63,990 nucleotides of DNA, from IMG/VR virus record IMGVR_UViG_3300021960_000068, positions 1 through 63,990 of that record. The stretch is one strand, 5' to 3'. Source of the DNA: a virus. The stretch's first letter is position 1; each line of letters begins with the position of its first letter. Made by a program: the position numbers and the translations under genes. A model generated the notes under the pieces. It was not told where the DNA came from. It searched no databases and saw only the letters and a program-made list of their open reading frames with translations. Shown in pieces: positions 41,093 to 50,593 of this stretch.

Positions 41093-42307
41093 ATGTCACT
41101 ACTAACAGAAAACAATAGGCAATATTACGAAGGCGCGCAAGGGTTTCAGGGTAATGGATCTAACAAAAGCTTTACTACAACCTTCGATACAGATTTAGTA
41201 TTTGGAGCGTCGAGTAATACTAATGTAAACTACGCTTTAAATAATTTTAAAATATACACTAGTACTAATGCTCAGCCATCTACTTGGAGCGAAGTTACTT
41301 CTGGTTACACAGTTGTTGGAAATACAATTACTTTTGACACAGCTCCAGCTGATCTGCTGTATATAGTAGTTCAACTTAAAAAACTAGACGGTGGTAACTA
41401 TGCTAGTACGCCGCAAGAAAAAGCTTACGGTAACACTGTAGAAAAAAACTATGGATCATATAGCTACATATCTTTAGATGATGTTGTAAATAACTTTTTA
41501 GTAGCTTATGTAGGTGATGGTAAACTTATACCAAGTGTAAAAAGAACTGACGTAGTATTTCACGTTAAGCGTGGACTTCAAGAGTTTAGCTATGATACTT
41601 TAAAAAGCGTAAACAAACTAGAGGTTACTGTGCCTCACAACTTAAGCATACCAATACCTCAAGATTATGTTAACTATGTTAATCTGTATTGGATAGATAA
41701 CTCAGGCGTTAAACACGTTATAATGCCAGGGGATATGCTTACTACAAAACCAACAGATGTATTTTTAGATGATAATAAAGGAGTTCCTATTCAAGATGAT
41801 TTTGGTAACAGCGTTGAAACAACTTCTATAACAAACGATCGCTGGAAAAACAACTTCTTTAAAAACGCAAACAATCAAGACTTACTTAACGATACTATAT
41901 TAGGCTGGGAATATTACTACGGCTATCCAGAGTTTGGTTACGGCCAGCTGTTTGGGTTAGACCCGCAGTTTGCTAATGCTAATGGTTACTTCAATATAGA
42001 TGAAAGATACAATAAGTTTTCTTTTTCTGCTAATCTAGTAGATAGAATAGTTGTATTAGAATACATCTCCGATGGACTTGCAACTAACGAAGATACTAAG
42101 ATACCTAAGATGGCAGAAGAAGCTATCTACGCTCATGTATCGCATGCTATATTAGCTTCTAGGATAAACCAAAACGAATATGTAATTCAACGTTTAAAGA
42201 AAGAGCGTAGTGCTAAACTTAGAAACGCTAAAATACGTTTGTCAAATATCAAGCTTAACGAGATAGTACAGGTTATGCGGGGTAAATCTAAATGGATTAA
42301 ACACTAA
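41093..42307 (+). CDS. Neck / ring protein B2 with N-terminal extension
   Basis: 404 residues, twice B1. The first ~120 residues are a beta-rich extra domain (YYEGAQGFQGNGSNKSFTTT) like those of tail-tube attachment proteins. The B core then begins at YISLDDVVNNFLVAYVGDGK and carries HVKRGLQEFSYDTLKS and IPKMAEEAIYAHVSHAILA. An insert rich in Tyr/Phe separates two core blocks. The C-terminus is basic (KSKWIKH). Confidence 0.65.
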   Translation: MSLLTENNRQYYEGAQGFQGNGSNKSFTTTFDTDLVFGASSNTNVNYALNNFKIYTSTNAQPSTWSEVTSGYTVVGNTITFDTAPADLLYIVVQLKKLDGGNYASTPQEKAYGNTVEKNYGSYSYISLDDVVNNFLVAYVGDGKLIPSVKRTDVVFHVKRGLQEFSYDTLKSVNKLEVTVPHNLSIPIPQDYVNYVNLYWIDNSGVKHVIMPGDMLTTKPTDVFLDDNKGVPIQDDFGNSVETTSITNDRWKNNFFKNANNQDLLNDTILGWEYYYGYPEFGYGQLFGLDPQFANANGYFNIDERYNKFSFSANLVDRIVVLEYISDGLATNEDTKIPKMAEEAIYAHVSHAILASRINQNEYVIQRLKKERSAKLRNAKIRLSNIKLNEIVQVMRGKSKWIKH

Positions 42308-42313
42308 AATTAA

Positions 42314-45300
42314 ATGGCTGAAGTAAAAAACGCGTTCATTAAATCAAAAATGAACAAAGACCTTGATGCTAGACTTATACCACAAGGTGAATATCGCGAC
42401 GCTGTAAACATACAGGTTAGTAAGTCAGAGGGCGACGACGTTGGGGCTTTAGAAAATGTACTTGGCAACGTTAGTAGAGCTGATTTTGAAGCAGATTCAG
42501 GTGTTTCCAATTTAACTTGCATAGGTTATTTTGTAAATGAATTTGATAGTAATGTATATTTGTTTTTTACAGATTACACAGATGCATATTCTACACCTAT
42601 ACCAACATATGATCCTAATGCAAATAATTTTATATATCAATGTAGTTTAGCTTCTAATCCAAATCCAACAACTCCAGCTACAATAAAAAAATTAGTTGAA
42701 GGTTCTTTTCTTAATTTTTCAACTAATCGACCTATAATAGGCGTTAATGTTTTAGAAAATTTTTTATTTTTTACTGATAATAGAAACCAACCTAGAAAAA
42801 TAAATATTAGTCTTGCTAACCCTAATAATGTTTCTAATCCAACTTATTACAATATAGAAGAAAACATATCTGTAGCTAAATACTATCCTTATAAACCTAT
42901 AGACGTTATAAAAGAAACATCTACGCTTGGTGAATATGAGACTACGATGTATGATGCTTTTAGCGAATTTATACCTTTAAACGAAGGAACACCAGGAGGA
43001 GCACCAACACCTCCAAACGTAAACAATCCGTATTATGAATCTAACTTCCCTGGTGATCCACAGTTTTTAGAAGATAAGTTTGTAAGATTTAGTTATAGGT
43101 TTAAATTTTCAGATGGTGAATATTCTTTAATATCTCCATTTACTCAAATTTGTTTTATACCTAAGCAAGATGGTTATTTTTTACAAGGTGACGAGAAACA
43201 AACTTTTGGAAGTACTATTGTTAAATTTATGGAAAATAAAGTTAATAAAATAGACTTGCAAATACCATTGCCTTCTGCTGGTGATCAATTATTAAATAAT
43301 TTCCATATATCTGAAATAGATATTATATATAAAGAATCAGATGGTTTAGCGTTGCAGGTGGTAGAAACAATACCTATTGACGCTAGTTTTGCGAATAGTG
43401 TAGGGTCAAATACTGTATTTGAGTATTCTTATTTGTCGCAAAAACCTTATAAAACTTTACCATCAAGTGAAATAACAAGAGTTTATGATAAAGTCCCTGT
43501 AAGGGCATTAGGTCAGGAAATTATATCTAACAGAGTCGTTTATAGTAATTTTCAAGATAAACATACACCACCTAGTTTTATAAAATATCAAGTCGGTGCT
43601 AATGAAAAATATATACCAACAAACGCTAATTCTTCAAAAACAAGTATAGAATATCCTAATCATTCGCTAAAACAAAACAGAAACTATCAAGTTGGTTTTG
43701 TGCTTGCTGACAGATATGGTAGACAATCTACCGTTATACTTTCTAACGATCAAGACCCTACGTCTGCGGGTGGTTTTGGAGCTGATACTGTTTATTTGCC
43801 TTATAGACCTGTAAATGATTCAATAGATTTTCTTGGTGATTCGTTAAAAATATCTGTTAATGCGGTTATACAGAGTAATAAAAACGATATTAATACTCCA
43901 AATCAACCTGGTCTATACAACGGTGATTCTACCAGTACTGATTATAATCCTTTAGGTTGGGAAACCTATAAGATAGTTGTTAAGCAATTAGAACAAGAAT
44001 ATTATAATGTATATACCGCTGGTGCTATGAAGGGTTTGCCTGAAGATAACACCTCAGATTTAAACACTTCTTTTATTACTTTAGTAAACGATAATATTAA
44101 TAAAGTTCCAAGAGATTTGACTGAGGTTGGTCCTCAGGATAAAACATTTAGAAGTAGCGTTAGACTTTTTGGTAGAGTAGAAAACAATACTGCAAACTTT
44201 AGCAATATAGGCAACGAGCAATATTTACCAAATAATACAAAACTTTCGTTTACAACTAATGCGATAGAAGATTTGTTTGATTTATTTACAATAGATACAA
44301 GTACACATGCTATAACATCTGATCAAAATCCGTATCACGCTTTTTACAAAGCTGAATCTAATCCTTTTGTAGCTGAATTTATAACAACGCAGACAACTGC
44401 GGATCAATTTGGAGTTATCGCGGAATCAAATCAACCTTATCTTATAATAGAAAACTTAGCTATACTTGAAACAGCGCCTACTATATCTAGGCTTGATTTA
44501 TTTTACGAAACAAGCACGGTTGGAGATATAGATACGTTAAATCAAAACGCTGGGCCTACTAGCGGCGGGGGTGTTCGAAATGTAAATACAGCTTTTCAAT
44601 ATACTCATTTTGAAGATTATGCTACTGGAACAGATGTAACAAACACGTTTTGGTTTATTGATTTTGGTGACAACAAAATAGATCCAGCCTCAGCTGTTTT
44701 AACATCTGTAACAGATAATTCAGGGTCTGGAACAAATAGATACCTTGAATGGACTTTAGTTTCTTTGCCTGATAGTGAGTACAAGTTGCAGACAAACGCA
44801 TATTTTTATTACTCCGCATCACCAGATAATGCAGGTCTTCAAGAATCATATAACTTTACTTTTGAAGTAACAACAAATCAAGGTATAAGTACTGTTACTG
44901 GTGTTAGTGGGTTGTTACAAAACTCTGATCCATCAATAGATAATTCTAACGCAACAACTATACAAGCGTTAGTCGGGCAACAATCTGTTTTACCAAATTT
45001 AACTGGTAAAAATGGATCAAATGACCAAAACTCAAATACTACAACATATACACAAAACCTAACGTTTAGTATAGTTAGCTCAACAGGTAATGGCGTATAC
45101 TCTGTTGTTAACAATAATGAAGTTCAAAACAGTAATACTCAAGCAGCTGGAACAGGTAGTTTTACAGTTAGAGTTACTGATAATGGAAACCCGACGGCCA
45201 AAACTGTAGATAAAACTTTTGATATTGTTTTTGATAAACCAAATACAAATTTACTTTCTTACAAAGCTTTCCCTACATTAAGCGGTGCGATAAATGGTAC

Positions 45301-46408
45301 GCTTACCGATAGTCGAGGAGCTGCTATATACTTTACAGCTAATTTTGATAATCTAACAGACAATATACCAAACAATTTTGGAAATATAAATTATAATTCT
45401 AATGGTTACAATACTAGTTTTTATTTAAAAGGATTAGTACAAAATTTATCTACACCAATAAACAACAGATCTGTTTGTGATCCTAACCAAGTAGGCTTTA
45501 TGGGTGCACCTGGTAGTCAAAATTCTGGTTTTGCAAATGAAAGACAAACAACAGGTGGTCTTACAACTGGCGCTTTTTACGTATATTTTAATCCTATGAT
45601 TTCTAAATCTATGAGCGGTATGTTTAACCCTGAAGAGATTAATTTTAGATACCAAATAGCTTATAGAGTAGATTCTAACGATACTTGGTCTACAGCTGTT
45701 GATATAAATGGTAACGCTGCAGACTATTCAGGAACATGGAAATATGATGGTCAGGGCACAGAAGGTTTAGATAATCAATACTATGTTGGTTCTAACTGGC
45801 TTTCTAGCGGTAGTCCTCAGGTAGTAGTTGCTAAAATTGAAAATAACTCTGCACCAAGGTATGCTGGTTTAGTTTATGCGTTTGATACTCCGGGCGAATA
45901 TAGAATTTTGCACTCAAATATGGCTTCTACTTTTGGAAAGCTAACACCTCAAGGAGATAATCAAAACGGCTTCAGTTGTACCGCATTTCCTTATTACAGT
46001 ACTGAAATGGAGCATGTATTTGAAACAGGTGATTTTTATTATCCAGGTAGTTCTGCTGGTGGCATTGATGATGCTATAGCTGCAGGTAGCGGAGATTCTA
46101 ACAATGTGTTTAGATATAGAATAAGCCAGGGAAGTTGTTCATCATTGCCAAGCTTAAATATTTATGCTAGAGAACCTGTAGCGAAATATGTAACACAATT
46201 GTACACGGATCAAGCTTTAAGCACTAAACTTCAATCTATATCGGGAGGAACTTCTTATGTAATTAGAAGAATGGAAAACTTAAGCTCAACTGCTAGCGCT
46301 TATTTAAATCCTGAATATACTAAAAATGGTACGTACCAAATATCTTTTCAAAACACTACAGGGCTCGTGAGCACAGGGCTAGACAGCCCAAAACCTTGTT
46401 ATTATTAA
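42314..46408 (+). CDS. Large neck/tail structural protein (P22 gp10-like 'stabilisation' type), N-terminal part
   Basis: 1364 residues. The start with MNKDLDARLIPQGEYRDAV and VGALENVLGN is a pattern I recall from very large tail or 'muzzle/stabilisation' proteins of crAss-like and marine podoviruses. The middle is beta-rich, and at about 970 a cadherin/Ig-like strand set (SFTVRVTDNGN) occurs. The usual C-terminal segment of this family (RNPESFAVYGYRKYF) is found instead in the next gene, so the protein appears split. It probably forms the DNA channel below the rings. Confidence 0.7.
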   Translation: MAEVKNAFIKSKMNKDLDARLIPQGEYRDAVNIQVSKSEGDDVGALENVLGNVSRADFEADSGVSNLTCIGYFVNEFDSNVYLFFTDYTDAYSTPIPTYDPNANNFIYQCSLASNPNPTTPATIKKLVEGSFLNFSTNRPIIGVNVLENFLFFTDNRNQPRKINISLANPNNVSNPTYYNIEENISVAKYYPYKPIDVIKETSTLGEYETTMYDAFSEFIPLNEGTPGGAPTPPNVNNPYYESNFPGDPQFLEDKFVRFSYRFKFSDGEYSLISPFTQICFIPKQDGYFLQGDEKQTFGSTIVKFMENKVNKIDLQIPLPSAGDQLLNNFHISEIDIIYKESDGLALQVVETIPIDASFANSVGSNTVFEYSYLSQKPYKTLPSSEITRVYDKVPVRALGQEIISNRVVYSNFQDKHTPPSFIKYQVGANEKYIPTNANSSKTSIEYPNHSLKQNRNYQVGFVLADRYGRQSTVILSNDQDPTSAGGFGADTVYLPYRPVNDSIDFLGDSLKISVNAVIQSNKNDINTPNQPGLYNGDSTSTDYNPLGWETYKIVVKQLEQEYYNVYTAGAMKGLPEDNTSDLNTSFITLVNDNINKVPRDLTEVGPQDKTFRSSVRLFGRVENNTANFSNIGNEQYLPNNTKLSFTTNAIEDLFDLFTIDTSTHAITSDQNPYHAFYKAESNPFVAEFITTQTTADQFGVIAESNQPYLIIENLAILETAPTISRLDLFYETSTVGDIDTLNQNAGPTSGGGVRNVNTAFQYTHFEDYATGTDVTNTFWFIDFGDNKIDPASAVLTSVTDNSGSGTNRYLEWTLVSLPDSEYKLQTNAYFYYSASPDNAGLQESYNFTFEVTTNQGISTVTGVSGLLQNSDPSIDNSNATTIQALVGQQSVLPNLTGKNGSNDQNSNTTTYTQNLTFSIVSSTGNGVYSVVNNNEVQNSNTQAAGTGSFTVRVTDNGNPTAKTVDKTFDIVFDKPNTNLLSYKAFPTLSGAINGTLTDSRGAAIYFTANFDNLTDNIPNNFGNINYNSNGYNTSFYLKGLVQNLSTPINNRSVCDPNQVGFMGAPGSQNSGFANERQTTGGLTTGAFYVYFNPMISKSMSGMFNPEEINFRYQIAYRVDSNDTWSTAVDINGNAADYSGTWKYDGQGTEGLDNQYYVGSNWLSSGSPQVVVAKIENNSAPRYAGLVYAFDTPGEYRILHSNMASTFGKLTPQGDNQNGFSCTAFPYYSTEMEHVFETGDFYYPGSSAGGIDDAIAAGSGDSNNVFRYRISQGSCSSLPSLNIYAREPVAKYVTQLYTDQALSTKLQSISGGTSYVIRRMENLSSTASAYLNPEYTKNGTYQISFQNTTGLVSTGLDSPKPCYY

Positions 46409-46410
46409 TT

Positions 46411-47844
46411 ATGGGAGCGGTAATAGAAGTAAAATATTTTAACTCTTTTTTACTAAGGAAGACAGTTGAAGCTGGAGCAACGGGTACAACACCTCCTATT
46501 TGGATGGGTAGCACAGGTATCCCGTCTGGTGATGGATCTTTTCCTGAAACCCCAATAGTTAATACAGATCAATCTAAAAGCTGGGTTGTAGAAGAAGCTC
46601 GTATACGTGGTGGTTATAACAATACAAATGTTGATTATGGCGTAAGAGCATATTTAGTAGATGAAGAACCAAATGGAAGTGTAAGAAGTAATGCGCTTAT
46701 ATATTCAGGTATATTTAATTCTAGAACTGGTATTAATGATACAAACGTTTTCAATGTTGCTGAGGATATAACTAAAGCCGCGGATCCAGCAAACGGTAGT
46801 ATACAAAAATTATATGCTGAAGATACAAACCTTATTATATTTCAAGAAAATAAAGTTAGTAGAGCGCTTATAGATAAAGATGCTATATATTCTGCTGAAG
46901 GCGGTGGAACTGTTACGTCTGCTAATTTAGTTATAGGTCAAATTGTTCCTTACGCTGGTAATTTTGGTATTAGTAGAAACCCAGAAAGCTTTGCTGTATA
47001 TGGCTATAGAAAATATTTTGTAGATAAAAACAGAAATGCTATACTACGCTTATCACAAGATGGTATTACTGAAATATCTAATTATGGTGTATATGATTAT
47101 TTTAGAGACGAACTTTCTAATTTAAACGTTGGTGATAAAGCTATAGGTGCTTGGGATGTATACACAAAACAATATGTAGTTAGTTTACAAGGTTCTAACA
47201 TAACACCGACAATATCAGGAGCGCAAGGTCAGTTTTCAGACACATATCAAACTTTAGCGTTTGATGAATCTGTACTTGGTTGGACTAGTAGATTTACTTA
47301 TAAACCAGAGCAAGTATTTAGTCTTAAGGCTAAGTTTTATAGTATAAATGATGGCGCTTTGTATGAACACAACTATCAAGAGTTTGGTAGCGATGATAAT
47401 AGGTCTAAGTTTTATGGCATATACTCTGATTCTAGGATTACATTTATATTTAACCCAAAAGTTAGCGCGTCTAAGGTATTTAAAACAGTAAACTACGAAG
47501 GCTCATCAGGTTGGGAAGTTTTTGAATTTAATGCAGCTAGAAGTTTTGATCAAAATGATACAGCTAATTTGGTTTATAGTTACGATGAAGGAAGTTATAT
47601 GCAAAACGGTATACAATATTACGCTGGGTTTTATAAAAAAGAAGGTAAGTATTTAGCTAACCTTATAAATAACAGTCCAGCTACATCTCAAGAAGTTGTA
47701 TACGGTGCAAGTGTTTCAGGTGTAAAAGGCTACTATGCAACTGTGACTATAAGAACAGATGATAGTACACAGGTGGCAGGAGCAGGTGGTAAGACTCGTG
47801 AGTTGTTTGCGGTATCTTCTGAATATGTAGAATCAAGTTATTAA
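46411..47844 (+). CDS. Large neck/tail structural protein, C-terminal part as a separate gene
   Basis: 478 residues from the ATG at 46411; the frame also opens at a TTG at 46396. It contains LIIFQENKVSRALIDKDA, RNPESFAVYGYRKYFVDKN and ISNYGVYDYFRDEL, blocks that I recall near the C-terminus of the single large protein in related phages. The frame differs from that of the upstream gene (2 nt between stop and ATG), so this is not simple read-through. It is either a natural gene split or the result of a frameshift. Confidence 0.65.
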   Translation: MGAVIEVKYFNSFLLRKTVEAGATGTTPPIWMGSTGIPSGDGSFPETPIVNTDQSKSWVVEEARIRGGYNNTNVDYGVRAYLVDEEPNGSVRSNALIYSGIFNSRTGINDTNVFNVAEDITKAADPANGSIQKLYAEDTNLIIFQENKVSRALIDKDAIYSAEGGGTVTSANLVIGQIVPYAGNFGISRNPESFAVYGYRKYFVDKNRNAILRLSQDGITEISNYGVYDYFRDELSNLNVGDKAIGAWDVYTKQYVVSLQGSNITPTISGAQGQFSDTYQTLAFDESVLGWTSRFTYKPEQVFSLKAKFYSINDGALYEHNYQEFGSDDNRSKFYGIYSDSRITFIFNPKVSASKVFKTVNYEGSSGWEVFEFNAARSFDQNDTANLVYSYDEGSYMQNGIQYYAGFYKKEGKYLANLINNSPATSQEVVYGASVSGVKGYYATVTIRTDDSTQVAGAGGKTRELFAVSSEYVESSY

Positions 47845-47849
47845 ATTAT

Positions 47850-48260
47850 ATGGAATTAAATATACGTCGTCTTCAAGATGACGATTGGGAAACACTATGT
47901 TCTTGGTGGGATGCGTGGCCTGAATGGGTTAATCCACCTAAAGACTTTTTACCTGACAACGGTACTGGTGGGCTTATGGTTTACAAACATAATACACTTA
48001 TTGTTGCAGGATTTATATATTATACTAATTCTAAAGGAGCTTTACTGGAGTGGATAGTATCTAATCCAGAGTATAGAGAAGCTGACAGAAAACAAGCGTT
48101 AGAGCTTCTTATAAAAGGAGCTGAAAACGTTTGTAAAGCTAATGGTATTAAATATATGTTTAGTATAGGTAGATCAAAGCCTTTGATAGAAACACATCGT
48201 AAACTAGATTGGACAATAGATGAAAGTCCTTCTTATGAAATAACTAAAAAAATAAATTAA
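47850..48260 (+). CDS. GNAT-like acetyltransferase domain protein
   Basis: 136 residues. RRLQDDDWETLCSWW at the start, a central strand pair (GLMVYKHNTLIVAGFIYY), then LEWIVSNPEYREAD and a helix with ALELLIKGAENVCKANG follow the GNAT order, though the canonical Q/RxxGxG/A acetyl-CoA loop is not evident. Similar proteins are found among tail genes of marine podoviruses. It may modify a virion or host protein, or be a structural reuse of the fold. Confidence 0.6.
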   Translation: MELNIRRLQDDDWETLCSWWDAWPEWVNPPKDFLPDNGTGGLMVYKHNTLIVAGFIYYTNSKGALLEWIVSNPEYREADRKQALELLIKGAENVCKANGIKYMFSIGRSKPLIETHRKLDWTIDESPSYEITKKIN

Positions 48261-48261
48261 T

Positions 48262-48978
48262 ATGTCAGTAGTATCTGGAGCAATCGCCGCTGGTAAAGCT
48301 AAAAAAGCTGCACGAGCGGCAGGGAGAGAGCAGAAGAAAAACGAGGCTGAGCTAGAAAGTATAAAAAAATCTAGACAGGCTATTATAAATCCTTATGCTA
48401 GCACTAAAGATTTAAGTGATTTATCTAAAGATTTGAGTGGCCAGTTTTCTAATCCATACAACAACTTAGGAGTTGCAACTGCAGCTGCTGAAATACAAAT
48501 GGAACAGTCTGACATTGCTTTAGCAAATACTTTAGATACTATTAGAGCTACAGGTGCTTCTGCTGGTGGCGCTACTGCTCTTGCGCAAGCCGCTCTGCAA
48601 AGTAAAAAGGGTATTGCTGCTAGTATAGAACAACAAGAAGCACAAAACGAAAAACTTAAAGCTCAAGGAGAGCAAGCGTTGCAACAACAAAAAGTATCTG
48701 AACAGCAAAGGCTACAGTCTATTGCTATATCAGAAGGGCAAAGAGTTCAGTCAGCTGAAGCTGCTGGTAAACAGTTTGAATACCAAGCTCAAGAAGCTAG
48801 AACAAATGCAGATCTTGACAGAGCTTCAGGTATGATACAACAAGCTTCTGCTAATAAAGCTTCTGCTAACCAAGCAAGAGCTTCTGCTATATCTGGTATT
48901 GGAACTGGTATAGCTGGAGCTGTAGGAGCGGTTGCTGGCGGCGGCGGGTTTGCTCAAGGTGGAATATTCGGAGGATAA
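48262..48978 (+). CDS. Internal virion protein (small, Ala/Gln-rich)
   Basis: 238 residues with a membrane-like Gly/Ala C-terminus (ISGIGTGIAGAVGAVAGGGG) and an Ala/Gln-rich helical body (TAAAEIQMEQSDIALAN). T7 gp14-type internal virion proteins have this composition; they are ejected with the DNA to form a channel. It precedes two more ejection-protein candidates, the usual order. Confidence 0.62.
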   Translation: MSVVSGAIAAGKAKKAARAAGREQKKNEAELESIKKSRQAIINPYASTKDLSDLSKDLSGQFSNPYNNLGVATAAAEIQMEQSDIALANTLDTIRATGASAGGATALAQAALQSKKGIAASIEQQEAQNEKLKAQGEQALQQQKVSEQQRLQSIAISEGQRVQSAEAAGKQFEYQAQEARTNADLDRASGMIQQASANKASANQARASAISGIGTGIAGAVGAVAGGGGFAQGGIFGG

Positions 48979-48994
48979 TAATAAAAATATAAAT

Positions 48995-50584
48995 ATGAGT
49001 TATAGAAATCCACAAATAATCGTTGATCGCTCAGCAGAGATATATGCTCAAGGCGCTGCTAAAACAGGTGCGCTATTTGCTCAAGGCGTTGCAGGTTATT
49101 TTGAAAATAAAAATAAAACAGCAGCGGCTAAAAAAAAGAAAGACGACGCTTATAGACTTGGGTTAAATGGTATTGCTTTGAAAGCTGATGAAAGACTAGC
49201 TGATGCTACAAGCGAAATACAAGGTAGTACTTTATATGGAGATATTCAAGATCAAGCAAGAGCTAAGTTAGACGGTAGTGAGGGGCAGATAGGTATTATA
49301 GAAAAACAAGCTCAACTACGTTTAAATCCTGATTTAAGCAAAGAGCTATCAAAACAATACAGAAAAGATATAGCTGATTATCAAAAATGGGAAACTAATA
49401 TAGTTGACAAAGTAAGTAGTACAATGGCTGACTTAGAACCTATAAAAGATTTAACAGCTACAACTATCGGTGTTCCTGGTAAACAAGATTTTATAGGTGA
49501 AGGCAATGAAAAGTTTTCAAACTTTGCTGTTGCATACGCTTTAGATGGTAAGCAAGTGCCTGGAGTTGAATCAACAAGAGGTGTTGAAGGAGATTTAATT
49601 AAGTTTAATATAAATATAGATCCTAAAAACGAAACTATAAAAAAGTTTATAGAAAGTGGAGCTTTAAATGTTGAAGATTTAAAAGCTACAGAAGATGGTA
49701 AATATCAATTAAACTGGGAAAGAAATTTAAACAATTGGGACGGTGGTTTAATAGCTGACGTTCCAGATTCTATGGATATACAAAGCGCTTTAGAAGAAGG
49801 TGGTTTAATAAAAGACGGTGTTATAACTCAAGAGTTTACAACTGGTATTGACTATGATATAAAACCAATTAAAAATACTGGTTACCAACGTGTAACTGAA
49901 AAAATATTTTTTGATCCTAAACTAATTACAGAAAATCCTACTGTTCAAGCTGAGTTTAAAAAACATGCCGCTGGTTTTCTTGCTCCAGGTTCTTCACTAG
50001 ACGAGCAGATGTTAGGTTTAAGAAATAATTTTAATTACTCAGGAAGTAGACAAGATTGGCAGGATATGACGCCTGAAAAACAAGAAGAATATATTATAAC
50101 TGAATTAGAGGAGCAAGCTGTAGAACAAGCCATGCAAGGAGGCAAAGATTTTAAAGTTCAATTTGACCAAAAATCTGGTAAATATTTTACATACGGTAAA
50201 ACAACAGAGCGTAAAATATCTGATAGCAAAACAACTGATAGCAAATCTAGTAAAGCAGATATTAGTTACATTGAAAAAATAAAAATACCTATACAGTCCG
50301 GTCCACCTTTAGAATCAGGCCAAAGACCTATTGATTTAGACGAGTTAGAAAATGAGTTGAATACAGAAGGCTTTAGAGTTACTAAATCAGAAGAGGTTGG
50401 CCCAAGAGGTGTTAATAAAATTACTATAACTAAATCTATAGGTGGAGCTGATAACCAAGCTGTTATTACAGAGGAAATGACTCCTCAAGATATTAAACGT
50501 CAACTTGAATTAGTTGAAACTGGTAGCATGCCAGTTAAAACAGAAGAAGAAGATTTTAGTCTTTATAAAATACAAAACCAATAA
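48995..50584 (+). CDS. Internal virion / ejection protein, 529 aa
   Basis: I took MSYRNPQIIVDRSAE (ATG 48995) as the start rather than an upstream frame opening in the previous gene. Ala- and Lys-rich helices occupy the N-terminus (YFENKNKTAAAKKKKDDAY) and the rest is acidic alpha/beta. By position between the Ala-rich protein and the giant protein it should be an ejected internal protein, like T7 gp15. Confidence 0.62.
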   Translation: MSYRNPQIIVDRSAEIYAQGAAKTGALFAQGVAGYFENKNKTAAAKKKKDDAYRLGLNGIALKADERLADATSEIQGSTLYGDIQDQARAKLDGSEGQIGIIEKQAQLRLNPDLSKELSKQYRKDIADYQKWETNIVDKVSSTMADLEPIKDLTATTIGVPGKQDFIGEGNEKFSNFAVAYALDGKQVPGVESTRGVEGDLIKFNINIDPKNETIKKFIESGALNVEDLKATEDGKYQLNWERNLNNWDGGLIADVPDSMDIQSALEEGGLIKDGVITQEFTTGIDYDIKPIKNTGYQRVTEKIFFDPKLITENPTVQAEFKKHAAGFLAPGSSLDEQMLGLRNNFNYSGSRQDWQDMTPEKQEEYIITELEEQAVEQAMQGGKDFKVQFDQKSGKYFTYGKTTERKISDSKTTDSKSSKADISYIEKIKIPIQSGPPLESGQRPIDLDELENELNTEGFRVTKSEEVGPRGVNKITITKSIGGADNQAVITEEMTPQDIKRQLELVETGSMPVKTEEEDFSLYKIQNQ

Positions 50585-50593
50585 AATATAATT

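Noticed and set aside
46396-46410. Start of the C-terminal neck gene at the upstream TTG (46396)
   Set aside because: The ATG at 46411 gives a cleaner start just after the previous stop; a frameshift reading could use the overlap, but no slippery heptamer stands out.
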